A DNA stretch of 64,000 bases. Source: a virus. The notes beneath the pieces were generated by a model. The model searched no databases. It saw nothing but the letters and a program-made list of their open reading frames with translations, and was not told the origin of the DNA. Shown one piece after another: positions 17,185-26,379 of this stretch. Location of the stretch: IMG/VR virus record IMGVR_UViG_3300011114_000961, positions 61,971 to 125,970 of that record. One strand, written 5' to 3'. Position numbers and translations under genes: made by a program. Position 1 is the first letter of the stretch, and each line of letters starts with the position of its first letter.

Positions 17185-17209
17185 CTTTCAGGCACATACT
17201 TGTTATACT
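17181..17209 (+). promoter_or_regulatory. Sigma70 promoter of the DNA polymerase gene
   Basis: TTGACT, a 17-bp spacer and TATACT lie 60 bp upstream of the polymerase start. The -35 overlaps the stop of the hexapeptide transferase. Confidence 0.85.
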
Positions 17210-17269
17210 AGGTTGAGTCGCTCACATCACGAGCATGAATCACGGCCCACCGGCCATAAACGGAGAACA

Positions 17270-19930
17270 ATGAGTTATATTGATGCGTTATTTGATCGTG
17301 AGCACGATCGCATACATGTGGTTGAACGCCGCAATGGTCAAAGGCAATACCGAGAGTATCCTGCCAATTACATATTTTACTACGATGATCCTCGCGGCAA
17401 GTTCCGTAGCATATACGGCACACCTGTGAGCAGATTCAGCACAAGGAACAACAAAGAATTCCGCAAGGAAGTACGTGTGCAATCAGGCAAGCATCTTTAC
17501 GAAAGTGATATCAATCCTATTTTTAGATGCCTTGAAGAAAATTACAAAGACCAAGACGCTCCTGAACTGCACACAGCATTCTTTGACATTGAAGTTGCAT
17601 TTGACAAAGATCGCGGATTCTCCCCAGTGGACGATCCGTTCAACCCTATCACAGCTATATCTGTGTACCTGGACTGGATGGATCAACTGATCACACTAGC
17701 AGTACCACCAGCAGGACTAAGCTGGGCTACTGCACATGAACTTGTGGCTGATTTTGAAAACACCATATTGTTTGACAACGAAGCTGACATGATCAAAACA
17801 TTCCTGGATGTGATTGACGATGCGGATGTGCTCACTGGCTGGAACAGTGAAGGCTATGACATACCATACACTGTTAATCGTTGCACTCGTGTGCTCAGCA
17901 AAGATGACACACGCAAGTTTTGTTTGTGGGGACAGTTTCCCAAGCCCAGAATGTTTGAACGATATGGTGCAGAGAATCAAACTTATGATTTGATCGGCCG
18001 TGTGCATATGGACTATATGCAACTGTATCGCAAGTACACCTATGAAGAACGACACAGCTACAGCTTGGATGCCATTGGCGAACACGAACTGGGTGAACGC
18101 AAAACACAGTTTGAAGGCACCTTGGATCAGTTGTACAATCAACATTTTAAAAAGTTTATTGAATACAATCGTCAAGATACCATGCTGGTCAATAAACTGG
18201 ACAAAAAGTTGCGATTCTTGGAATTGGCCAGCGAGCTGGCACATGCCAATACTGTGCTGTTGCAGACCACAATGGGTGCAGTGGCCGTGACCGAACAGGC
18301 CATCATCAACGAAGCACACGAGCGTGGCATGGTTGTGCCCAATCGCAAACAACGACTGGTAGATGAAGATACCCAAGCAGCAGGTGCTTATGTTGCATAT
18401 CCCAAAAAAGGCATACACAAGTGGGTGGCATCTGTGGACATAAACAGTTTGTATCCCACTGCTATTCGTGCCATGAACATGGGTCCAGAAACTGTGGTAG
18501 GGCAATTGAAACAACACATGACCGATCGTATCATCAAAGAACGCATGGCCAAGGGTGATAGTTTTGCAGCAGCATGGGAAGGTTTGTTTGCCAGCTTGGA
18601 ATACACCGCAGTGATGGAACAAAAACCCGGCACTGAGATCACCATTGAATGGGAAACTGGTGAGGAAACTGTGCATGGTGCAGCAGAAGTTTGGCACATG
18701 ATCTTCAACAGCAATCGTCCATGGATACTCACTGCTAATGGTACTATTCTCACATATGAGAAGAAAGGTATCATTCCAGGCTTGCTAGAACGTTGGTACA
18801 GTGAACGGCAAGAAATGCAGGCCAAGAAGAAACAAGCAAAAGATGCCAAAGAAATTGCATTCTGGGACAAGCGTCAGTTGGTCAAGAAGATCAACTTGAA
18901 CAGTTTGTACGGTGCTATTCTCAATCCGCATTGCAGATTCTTTGACAAACGCATTGGACAGAGCACCACGCTGACAGGTAGAAGCATTGCCAAGCACATG
19001 GATGCATATATCAATGAATGCATCACTGGTGAGTACGATCACATGGGTGCGGCAATCATATACGGCGACACTGACAGTTGTTATTTCAGTGCTTGGCCTG
19101 TGTTGGAAAAAGAAGTTGCAGACGGTCGCATGGAGTGGAGCAAAGAAACTGCCATTGCATTGTATGACAGCGTGGCTGAACAAGTGAATGAAAGTTTTCC
19201 TGGCTTTATGGAACAGTCATTCCATTGCCCACGAGACATGGGCGGCCTAATCAAAGCCGGTAGAGAAATGGTAGCAGACCGCACTTTGTTTATCACAAAG
19301 AAACGCTATGCTGTAAACATCATTGACCTGGAAGGCAAACGACTGGATGTCAATGGCAAAACTGGCAAGATCAAAGCCACTGGTCTGGATCTCAAAAGAT
19401 CAGACACTCCCAAAGTCATCCAAGACTTTCTCAGTAACATCTTGACTGAGGTACTGGCAGGTGCAGATCGTGATCAAATAATTGAAAAGATTCGCGAATT
19501 CAAATATATTTTCAAAGAGCGGCCAGGCTGGGAAAAAGGATCTCCCAAACGTGTGAACAACTTGACCAAGTACGGCAAAGAAGAAGAACGGCAGGGCAAA
19601 GCCAACATGCCTGGACATGTGCGAGCTGCATTGAACTGGAATAATCTACGCAGGATGAACTCAGACAATTACAGTATGCAAATTGTAGATGGCATGAAGA
19701 CCATTGTGTGCAAACTAAAAAGCAATGCACTTGGATGGACTAGCATTGGTTATCCCACAGATGAAATGCACTTGCCACAGTGGTTTAAAGACTTGCCATT
19801 TGACGACGGAGTGATGGAGGCCACTGTGGTGGATCAAAAAATTGACAACCTGTTGGGTGTGTTGAATTGGAATCTTGCCAGTGCTACCAACACAGAAAAC
19901 ACATTTACTAGTTTATTTTCTTTCGAATGA
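17270..19930 (+). CDS. gp43: Family B DNA polymerase, T4 gp43-like
   Basis: 886 residues from the ATG at 17270 (GGAGAAC site); an upstream in-frame start at 17153 lies before the promoter. The 3'-5' exonuclease motifs are AFFDIEV, TGWNSEGYDIPY and YNRQDTML. The polymerase motifs follow: A (VDINSLYPTAI), B (KKINLNSLYG) and C (YGDTDSC). All catalytic Asp and Glu are present, so proofreading and synthesis should both be intact. Length is close to T4 gp43 (898). It replicates the genome with the clamp at 20910. No intein or intron is seen. Confidence 0.97.
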   Translation: MSYIDALFDREHDRIHVVERRNGQRQYREYPANYIFYYDDPRGKFRSIYGTPVSRFSTRNNKEFRKEVRVQSGKHLYESDINPIFRCLEENYKDQDAPELHTAFFDIEVAFDKDRGFSPVDDPFNPITAISVYLDWMDQLITLAVPPAGLSWATAHELVADFENTILFDNEADMIKTFLDVIDDADVLTGWNSEGYDIPYTVNRCTRVLSKDDTRKFCLWGQFPKPRMFERYGAENQTYDLIGRVHMDYMQLYRKYTYEERHSYSLDAIGEHELGERKTQFEGTLDQLYNQHFKKFIEYNRQDTMLVNKLDKKLRFLELASELAHANTVLLQTTMGAVAVTEQAIINEAHERGMVVPNRKQRLVDEDTQAAGAYVAYPKKGIHKWVASVDINSLYPTAIRAMNMGPETVVGQLKQHMTDRIIKERMAKGDSFAAAWEGLFASLEYTAVMEQKPGTEITIEWETGEETVHGAAEVWHMIFNSNRPWILTANGTILTYEKKGIIPGLLERWYSERQEMQAKKKQAKDAKEIAFWDKRQLVKKINLNSLYGAILNPHCRFFDKRIGQSTTLTGRSIAKHMDAYINECITGEYDHMGAAIIYGDTDSCYFSAWPVLEKEVADGRMEWSKETAIALYDSVAEQVNESFPGFMEQSFHCPRDMGGLIKAGREMVADRTLFITKKRYAVNIIDLEGKRLDVNGKTGKIKATGLDLKRSDTPKVIQDFLSNILTEVLAGADRDQIIEKIREFKYIFKERPGWEKGSPKRVNNLTKYGKEEERQGKANMPGHVRAALNWNNLRRMNSDNYSMQIVDGMKTIVCKLKSNALGWTSIGYPTDEMHLPQWFKDLPFDDGVMEATVVDQKIDNLLGVLNWNLASATNTENTFTSLFSFE

Positions 19931-20868
19931 ATCTCAGCCAGATAGTCCAATTTAAAAATTTGATAGACAGTCTAAAGCCTGATCCTGCAGGCACTGACGC
20001 TGTACGGCATTTTGAAAATCTGTTGTATCATGCCAGCAGTAATATAGAACTTCGAATAGAATCTGACATCAAGAATCTTGAGAACGATTTTGGATCAATA
20101 CAACAATCTGTCAAGTCTTTTAGGCAATCCTTTGCCAACCTATCTAAGTCGCTACAGCAACTGATTGAATCTCAAGATCAAAGCATGTACAATCACAGCA
20201 TGCGAGTATACCAGGAAGAATTTTCACAAGATACAGTGGCTCACATACTGGATCGCAAGCTGTTGATTGATACTGAGAGTGAGACCATAATGCGAGCCAG
20301 ATTAAAAAATTGTGGGGATTGGCGACTGCCCGGCATGATCATAAGACCCAGAACAGAAGACTATATCAATGATATGGTAGCATTGGATCCATTGTATCTG
20401 GTGGATCATGACATGGAACTGCTTAGACCATCAATGGAACAGTATCTTCCTGAGTACCAGCGACGATTACGTGCATACACCATAAACGATTATGCCCAGC
20501 GCCCTATATTTAAAAATTTCCCCAAAGGCCAATTTGGTGTGATTTTTGCTTACAATTACTTTAACTTTAAACCATTATCGGTTATCAATGACTACTTGGC
20601 CGAGCTGTTTCAATTGTTGCGGCCTGGCGGCATATTGATTTTTACCTACAACAACTGTGACCGATGGCACAGTGTATCGTTTGCTGAAAAGAACTACATG
20701 TGTTACACACCCGGAATACGAGTATGCAGTCTAGCACGTGAGCAAGGATACACAGTGAACTTTGAACACAACGGATTGCTGGATGCCAGCTGGATAGAAT
20801 TACGAAAGCCTGGCCACTTGACCAGTATAAAAGGCGGCCAGTCGTTGGCCAAAATAGTTGCAGGATAG
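19927..20868 (+). CDS. Methyltransferase-like protein with N-terminal coiled coil
   Basis: 313 residues, overlapping the polymerase stop (ATGA). Residues about 30-95 form a coiled coil (IKNLENDFGSIQQSV..., LSKSLQQLIES). The C-terminal half has YINDMVALDPLYLVDHD, then LAELFQLLRPGGILIFTYNNC, which is the late strand and GG turn of class I SAM methyltransferases. The classical GxGxG motif I is not evident, so cofactor binding is uncertain. It ends TAG-TAA in tandem. Target unknown; co-transcription with the polymerase suggests a DNA-linked role. Confidence 0.5.
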   Translation: MNLSQIVQFKNLIDSLKPDPAGTDAVRHFENLLYHASSNIELRIESDIKNLENDFGSIQQSVKSFRQSFANLSKSLQQLIESQDQSMYNHSMRVYQEEFSQDTVAHILDRKLLIDTESETIMRARLKNCGDWRLPGMIIRPRTEDYINDMVALDPLYLVDHDMELLRPSMEQYLPEYQRRLRAYTINDYAQRPIFKNFPKGQFGVIFAYNYFNFKPLSVINDYLAELFQLLRPGGILIFTYNNCDRWHSVSFAEKNYMCYTPGIRVCSLAREQGYTVNFEHNGLLDASWIELRKPGHLTSIKGGQSLAKIVAG

Positions 20869-20886
20869 TAAAAAAACCTATATACT
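20858..20886 (+). promoter_or_regulatory. Probable sigma70 promoter of the clamp gene
   Basis: TTGCAG, 17 bp and TATACT, followed by an AAGGAGA site 7 bp before the clamp start. The -35 is weaker than in other promoters here. Confidence 0.6.
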
Positions 20887-20909
20887 ATACACAATACAAG
20901 GAGATTAGT

Positions 20910-21632
20910 ATGAAAGATTATTTGTTAGATTTAGTTGAACACACATATGACCTGGGCTGTATCAGCTTGGTCAAGATCGTTGGTACCGATGCTGCTACCA
21001 GCATGAGTGGATTGGCTGAGGATTTAAGCGTGGTTGTGCAAGCGGATTTTAAAAATCCTGTGGCCGACTTTATTGGCACGTTTGGCATGCCCAATCTTGG
21101 CAAACTCAAAACTTTGATCAACTTGCAGGAATACCGTGAAGATGCCACATTGGCCATTACCAAGCGAGCCGATGGCGAACCAGATGGCATCAACTTTGAA
21201 AACAAAGCTGGTGACTTCCGCAATACCTATCGCTTTATGGCCAGTACAATTGTGAATGACAAACTCAAAACTGCCAAGTTCAAAGGTGCAACATGGCATG
21301 TGGAATTTGAACCTACCAATGCTGCTATACAGCGATTGAAATGGCAGATGACTGCCAATGCTGAAGAACCCAACTTCACGGTGAAGATTGAAAACGGTGA
21401 TTTGAAATTGTTCTTTGGTGATCACTCCACGCATGCTGGTAACTTTGTGTTCCATCCTGGAGTCAAAGGCACACTCAAACGTGCATGGGCTTGGCCTGCT
21501 GCACAGGTACACAGTATCTTGAGCTTGACCGGAGACAAGATCATGCGTATCAGCGATGACGGTGCTGCACAGATCACTGTGGATTCAGGCATTGCAGTTT
21601 ACAACTACATCTTGCCAGCACAATCAAAATGA
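20910..21632 (+). CDS. gp45: Sliding clamp, T4 gp45-like
   Basis: 240 residues (T4 gp45 has 228). Two-domain beta-rich layout: the N-terminal half has LGCISLVKIVG and TLAITKRADG; the C-terminal half has TVKIENGDLKLFFGD, VFHPGVKGTLKRAWAW and SGIAVYNYILPAQ. This matches the gp45 trimeric clamp that tethers the polymerase and, in T4, activates late transcription. A strong ribosome-binding site (AAGGAGA) suits a highly expressed protein. It lies two genes after the polymerase. Confidence 0.85.
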   Translation: MKDYLLDLVEHTYDLGCISLVKIVGTDAATSMSGLAEDLSVVVQADFKNPVADFIGTFGMPNLGKLKTLINLQEYREDATLAITKRADGEPDGINFENKAGDFRNTYRFMASTIVNDKLKTAKFKGATWHVEFEPTNAAIQRLKWQMTANAEEPNFTVKIENGDLKLFFGDHSTHAGNFVFHPGVKGTLKRAWAWPAAQVHSILSLTGDKIMRISDDGAAQITVDSGIAVYNYILPAQSK

Positions 21633-21976
21633 TCAAAGGCTTAATGGGCACTGGCGCAGTAATGGTCAGTGGCGGCGATACTATTGTGCCGTATATCGAT
21701 ATGCGGACGGAAACTCCCATGCAAGGTATAATCCGTGTATGGGGTACGGAGATGCAGGTTTATGACGGTTCTAGTTGGAAGCCGTTATTATCAAGTTATG
21801 CCACTGTGAAATTGACTCCTGACGCTGAAGAATTGATCAACTGGGCACGGCAAAAACGTGATGAAGAATCGAGACTGAAAACACTAGCTGAAAAACATCC
21901 CACTGTAGCTGATGCTGTTGGTGCGGTTGAGCAGGCAAAGACAAACTTAAAAATAATTACAGAATTGGTGTCATGA
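21629..21976 (+). CDS. Conserved small phage protein, unknown
   Basis: 115 residues, overlapping the clamp stop (ATGA). The N-terminal 60 residues are beta-rich (GGDTIVPYIDMRT, GIIRVWGTEMQVYDG, SSWKPL). The C-terminal half is a charged helix (EELINWARQKRDEES...). I recall similar small proteins in T4-like cyanophages but no function. The WGTEMQVYDGSSW turn resembles repeat units of fibre or neck-associated proteins. Overlaps DpdA by 4 bp. Confidence 0.6.
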   Translation: MIKGLMGTGAVMVSGGDTIVPYIDMRTETPMQGIIRVWGTEMQVYDGSSWKPLLSSYATVKLTPDAEELINWARQKRDEESRLKTLAEKHPTVADAVGAVEQAKTNLKIITELVS

Positions 21977-23532
21977 CTCAAGATCTAATCCAAGACAATC
22001 TCACTGCCAAACAGAATGACTATGCTGTGTTCTTGCCGGCCATATCCGGCTTTTACGCCACCTTTGTGGGCAAGCAACGAGATCCAGTAAATGGACCTTA
22101 TGTGGATCCTGCACGTATGCCCGCAGGAATACCAGACATGGAACAACTGAACTGGCTCAACAGTCAAAAAGCATTGTTTCCCTACAAGTGGAGCCTGTAT
22201 TCAGGTGGGCATGCTAACCTGGATCTCAACAAGCAAGACTGGTCAGAAGACATGGTTCGCAGTCGTGAGCCAGGCACGTTCATGCTGGGCGACTCAGGTG
22301 GATTCCAGATCGCCAAGGGTCTGTGGGAAGGTGACTGGAAAGCCAACTCGGGCTGTGCCAAAGCACAAAAGAAACGTGAGGCAATTCTCAATTGGCTAGA
22401 CAATGTTTCTGATTATTGCATGACACTTGATATTCCAACCTGGGTCATACACGATAAAAAAGCCAGCCGGGCCTGCCAGATCACCACGCTGCAAGAAGCA
22501 GTGGATGCAACCAAGTTCAACAACGAATACTTCATGCGGCATCGCAAAGGTGTTCGCAATGGTGGCACCAAGATTTTGAATGTGTTGCAAGGCGACAATC
22601 ATACCAGTGCCGATGCTTGGTATGAGGAGATGAAACACTTTTGTGATCCTGCTGTGTATCCTGACACACACTTTGATGGGTGGAGTATGGGCGGGCAGAA
22701 CATGTGCGATGTACATCTTGTGCTCCGACGTCTAGTCACTTTGCGCTATGACAATCTCTTGCAAGAAGGCGTGCATGATTGGATGCACTTCTTGGGCACA
22801 AGCAAATTGGAATGGGCTGTGCTGTTGACTGCCATCCAACGTGCAGTAAGAAAGCATGTGAATCCTGCTTTTACCATCAGCTTTGATTGCGCCAGTCCGT
22901 TCTTGGCCACTGCCAATGGGCAGGTGTATCATGAAATTGATACCACACACAACAGCAAATGGTCTTATAGGATGAGTCCCATTGCTGACGACAAGAAATA
23001 CAGCACAGACACACGCCCGTATGGACAGGCTGTGGTGGCAGATGGATTGGTCAATCACTTTGATGAGAGCCCTATCAGTCGCCACCTGACCATGAAGGAC
23101 ATCTGTATCTACAAGCCTGGTGATCTAAACAAGATTGGCAAAGAAGGCAAGACATCGTGGGATAGTTTCTCATATGCACTGCTGATGGGTCACAATGTGT
23201 GGACACACTTGGAGTCAGTACAACGTGCCAATCGTGAATATGATTCTGGCACCAAATGGCCGCGCATGCTGTGGAATGAAAAGGGTGATCATGCTCGATT
23301 CCATGACATTGTGGAAGCTATCTTTGCTGCGCCGACCAAGCAAGACAGCATGGACATCATCGAGCACTACAGCAACTACTGGATGGATGTGGTGGGCACA
23401 CGCGGCTTCAAAGGCAAAAAGGCCATGAATGCAAGAACTCAATTCAATGCATTGTTTGACATGGTAGAGGTTGACACTGACCCTGACGATCTCGGCACAA
23501 CAAAATTGGAACAACTGGAGCAATCAGTTTGA
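21973..23532 (+). CDS. dpdA: DpdA-like DNA 7-deazaguanine transglycosylase
   Basis: 519 residues. It has the tRNA-guanine transglycosylase (TGT) fold signature: GDSGGFQIAKG near residue 105 (nucleophile-region Asp and Gly-rich loop), a DIPTW segment near 155, VLQGDN near 215 and GWSMGG near 240. TGT paralogues of this size in phages are DpdA proteins, which swap guanine in DNA for a preQ0-type base. FolE, QueD and QueE are encoded downstream, supplying the precursor pathway. It acts on phage DNA in the cytoplasm and should protect it from restriction. The C-terminal 150 residues are phage-specific. Confidence 0.8.
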   Translation: MTQDLIQDNLTAKQNDYAVFLPAISGFYATFVGKQRDPVNGPYVDPARMPAGIPDMEQLNWLNSQKALFPYKWSLYSGGHANLDLNKQDWSEDMVRSREPGTFMLGDSGGFQIAKGLWEGDWKANSGCAKAQKKREAILNWLDNVSDYCMTLDIPTWVIHDKKASRACQITTLQEAVDATKFNNEYFMRHRKGVRNGGTKILNVLQGDNHTSADAWYEEMKHFCDPAVYPDTHFDGWSMGGQNMCDVHLVLRRLVTLRYDNLLQEGVHDWMHFLGTSKLEWAVLLTAIQRAVRKHVNPAFTISFDCASPFLATANGQVYHEIDTTHNSKWSYRMSPIADDKKYSTDTRPYGQAVVADGLVNHFDESPISRHLTMKDICIYKPGDLNKIGKEGKTSWDSFSYALLMGHNVWTHLESVQRANREYDSGTKWPRMLWNEKGDHARFHDIVEAIFAAPTKQDSMDIIEHYSNYWMDVVGTRGFKGKKAMNARTQFNALFDMVEVDTDPDDLGTTKLEQLEQSV

Positions 23533-24236
23533 AACGATTTATTGCTTTGCATTTTATACCAGGGGCAGCGGGGAATTTTCTTTCCCGGTGCATAAATTTA
23601 CTAGACGACACTTATGTGTGGTCTAACGGAAAAAATATACCAAACACGTTGGAAGAAAAACTGGACCTATTGACTTATAAAGATCAATCCAGGTATATTA
23701 CCTGGATTGATTTTGAGGGTGCGATCAAGGAGTACGATGTTGTGAAACCACACTGGGACATAGGCCCCAATGGCAATGGGGTTTCGATCAAGCATCCTGC
23801 CCCAGCGAATAATATTAAAAATATTACCGGTAAAGATGACACCGCAGTTAACATTTTTATAGATCATGAAAATAATTTAGATTGGGTCATATTGAATGGG
23901 GAGTACAAACATTCTTTCCAAACTTTCAAAAATTTCGAAAACGGTTTTGATTTGAAGAATGATCCATCAGTTTATAAAATTAGTCTTGCTAGTATTATCA
24001 ACGGTTACCAAAAATTCTTACCAGAATTTATTAAGTTGGCCGCATTCATAGATAGAACAGTAACTCAAGATATAGAAATTGCGTTGCATATTTTGTATGA
24101 GGAATGGCAGAAAACGGTGTTGCAAGGACCTGAGTTCGAAGAAAAAAGAAATAGAGCTGCTAAAATTTTTAGAAAAATAGTTGACGATTTTGAAAGAGAC
24201 AACCAACATCAAGAAATACAACACAATCAAGGTTGA
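23529..24236 (+). CDS. Sulfotransferase-like P-loop protein
   Basis: 235 residues; starts with TTG at 23529 inside the DpdA stop, with GGAG 8 nt upstream. The N-terminus FIALHFIPGAAGNFLSRC is like the modified P-loop that binds PAPS in sulfotransferases, as also seen in the genes at 25485 and 53539. The rest is helical and AT-rich. Function inferred. Just after its stop, an in-frame remnant resembles the DpdA tail, suggesting this gene was inserted behind dpdA. Confidence 0.45.
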   Translation: MKRFIALHFIPGAAGNFLSRCINLLDDTYVWSNGKNIPNTLEEKLDLLTYKDQSRYITWIDFEGAIKEYDVVKPHWDIGPNGNGVSIKHPAPANNIKNITGKDDTAVNIFIDHENNLDWVILNGEYKHSFQTFKNFENGFDLKNDPSVYKISLASIINGYQKFLPEFIKLAAFIDRTVTQDIEIALHILYEEWQKTVLQGPEFEEKRNRAAKIFRKIVDDFERDNQHQEIQHNQG

Positions 24237-24296
24237 CACAGACTACCAAGATCAGTTAAACTTACAAGCATTACAACAACTTGAACAGGATCAGAT

Positions 24297-24803
24297 ATGA
24301 ACCGAGAAGGTCACGAGAATACTGCATTCTTTACCGGCACAGAAGTAGAACACACACCTGCATTGGGCAAAAAAACATTGTTTGTGGTAGGCGTTCAATC
24401 AGAGGATGATATCGCTGCTTATATACAAGGTTGCGAGCACATTTACTTTGGTGCCAACCAGAGTTTTCCAAACATTGACACTAACGACTATGTGAAGTGG
24501 ACACAATGGGAAAATATGATTTTACCCTTTTTACAAAAAGGATATCTGTGTACGTTAGATATTGATGTCAAATGCGTAGAAGGCTTGTTGGAATCCTGCC
24601 TGACTGAAGATCACAACTTTATTCCAATGATATCAGTCAAGCTACCATATATCAAATTGTTGGGCTACAATGCCACACTCAAACTAGACGACCGAGATTT
24701 TGCTGCAACCAATCCAGGTGTTTGGTGTCACAGCATACATGATTTACAAAACCGAGACCATTTCACTGACTGGTCTAAATATACCAAGGACGAAACATTA
24801 TGA
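24297..24803 (+). CDS. Conserved phage protein, unknown
   Basis: 168 residues. Conserved-looking core: LFVVGVQSEDDI, EHIYFGANQSFP, WENMILPFLQKGY, LDIDVKCVEGL and DFAATNPGVWCH. The mixed alpha/beta pattern suggests a compact enzyme-like or binding fold, but no known motif is present. ATGA overlap with the next gene. I recall homologues in T4-like cyanophages without function. Confidence 0.6.
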   Translation: MNREGHENTAFFTGTEVEHTPALGKKTLFVVGVQSEDDIAAYIQGCEHIYFGANQSFPNIDTNDYVKWTQWENMILPFLQKGYLCTLDIDVKCVEGLLESCLTEDHNFIPMISVKLPYIKLLGYNATLKLDDRDFAATNPGVWCHSIHDLQNRDHFTDWSKYTKDETL

Positions 24804-25252
24804 ACGAACGCGATCATGCACTTGTAGAAACACGACAACGTATCAAGGATCGTGCTGTACGCACAATTTTTGTACGGTTCCAAAAAGAAGGCATTCATTG
24901 TTATCCAGCAGCAGCCACAGATCCTGCATTGGCCACAGGTGATGAGTATGATGTGAGCTTTTTGGCCAGTCCACACAGACACATATTTCACTTTGAAGTG
25001 ACCATACAAGTATTCCACAACGATCGTGACATTGAATTCATTCAGTTCAAACGCTGGCTAGAAAATCTCTATGCTGGCGGCACACTTGAACTCAATTACA
25101 AGAGTTGTGAAATGATCAGCGATGAACTTTACGATCAAATCGCTGCAAGATATCCAGACCGTGCTGTATGGATCAACGTATCCGAAGATGGTGAGAACGG
25201 CGCTGTAATACAATACAATCTCACTTATCCTGCTCAATCAATTAAAATCTAA
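24800..25252 (+). CDS. Conserved phage protein, unknown
   Basis: 150 residues. The start is an acidic/basic helix (RDHALVETRQRIKDRAVRTIF). The middle (VSFLASPHRHIFHFEVTIQVFHNDRDIEF) is a likely beta sheet with several His, and DELYDQIAARYPDRAVWINVSEDGENG closes the domain. No known catalytic signature. Co-transcribed between two other conserved small phage genes. Confidence 0.6.
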   Translation: MNERDHALVETRQRIKDRAVRTIFVRFQKEGIHCYPAAATDPALATGDEYDVSFLASPHRHIFHFEVTIQVFHNDRDIEFIQFKRWLENLYAGGTLELNYKSCEMISDELYDQIAARYPDRAVWINVSEDGENGAVIQYNLTYPAQSIKI

Positions 25253-25263
25253 TAGGAAATAAC

Positions 25264-25488
25264 ATGGCAAAAATTGCATTCCGTACCAACCCTCACGTTG
25301 CTGAGATCTTCAACCACCTTGAACAATACGAAGAGTTTTGCAAAGACTATGGATATCGCTACAACGAAGCGGATCTATACAACTTCAAAAGTTATGCTTG
25401 GCAACAGTTCACCAAGTATGCCCAAGGCAAGAATGCCAAGAACATGTGGTGGGAAGATGCACGTAGATTGGCCGGGCATCGTGCATGA
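25264..25488 (+). CDS. Conserved small phage protein, unknown
   Basis: 74 residues; TAGGAAATAAC upstream acts as ribosome-binding site. Helical and aromatic-rich (FNHLEQYEEFCKDYGYRY, YAWQQFTKY, MWWEDARRL). No motif. The stop overlaps the next start. Small aromatic-rich proteins of this form recur in T4-like phages of aquatic bacteria; role unknown. Confidence 0.6.
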   Translation: MAKIAFRTNPHVAEIFNHLEQYEEFCKDYGYRYNEADLYNFKSYAWQQFTKYAQGKNAKNMWWEDARRLAGHRA

Positions 25489-26357
25489 TTCATGTGTTTT
25501 TTGTTCCCGGAATGTTTGGAACTACAATAGAATATGTACTAAGAACATTTACCAAAGAGCATGATTCTATCAATGGAGTCATTCTTGCCGACGGGAGCAT
25601 GCACAGCTATTCTAAAGAACTGCATATCTACCAACAAAACTTGTTGGACAATTTAAAAAAAATACAACATGATTCGATAACCACTCCTATATATCCTTTT
25701 AAAACTCTGCACCTACCTGAAATATTAGATTATTACAAGTTGTACATTGACAAACAAAGTCGATCAATTTTGATTCATGCCAGCAATTTAAGATCCGCAG
25801 AACTTAATATATTATTTCAATACTATAAAATTTGTGTGGGATTAGAGTGCGGCCTGGGAATTTTTTGTGACAGCAACACTCATAACATAATCCAGTGGAA
25901 CCCGGCGTACAAAAGCTGGAAGGAAATGCAGCCTTGGGAACTCCGAGAATGGTTCAGTTTGTTTTATGCAGAATGGGTGCAAGAATGGATACAATCACAA
26001 AATCAGGTATCCGGCGACTTTCTGAAAATTGTCAACACAGACCTGTTGTATGATACAGAGTCAACATTTATTAAAATGATTGACCATTGCGGTCTTACAT
26101 TAGATGGCAATCTTGGGTCCTTTGCCACAAAATGGCAACTGGCCCAACAATATATTCTGGATGAATTCAACTTGTTAGATCAGATTGTTGAATCAACAAT
26201 CAATCAACAAGAATTTTCTTGGCAATCCATCCATGTCATAGCTGAGGCCATAGTTCAACAACGACTGCGAACACATGGGTATGAGATACGCTGTGATAGG
26301 TTAAATATCTTTCCAACAGATTCTAAAACTCTTTACAACTTACTAGAAAAATGTTAA
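25485..26357 (+). CDS. Sulfotransferase-like protein
   Basis: 290 residues; ATGA overlap upstream. The start MIHVFFVPGMFGTTIEYVLR resembles the PAPS-binding P-loop of sulfotransferases, and a later QSRSILIHASNLR suits the second nucleotide-contact region. AT-rich and otherwise unrecognised. Lies directly before a GT-B glycosyltransferase and an epimerase, so a sulfated or otherwise modified glycan is a reasonable product. Related in plan to 23529 and 53539. Confidence 0.45.
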   Translation: MIHVFFVPGMFGTTIEYVLRTFTKEHDSINGVILADGSMHSYSKELHIYQQNLLDNLKKIQHDSITTPIYPFKTLHLPEILDYYKLYIDKQSRSILIHASNLRSAELNILFQYYKICVGLECGLGIFCDSNTHNIIQWNPAYKSWKEMQPWELREWFSLFYAEWVQEWIQSQNQVSGDFLKIVNTDLLYDTESTFIKMIDHCGLTLDGNLGSFATKWQLAQQYILDEFNLLDQIVESTINQQEFSWQSIHVIAEAIVQQRLRTHGYEIRCDRLNIFPTDSKTLYNLLEKC

Positions 26358-26379
26358 ACTTCAACAAAGGATTGTTACA

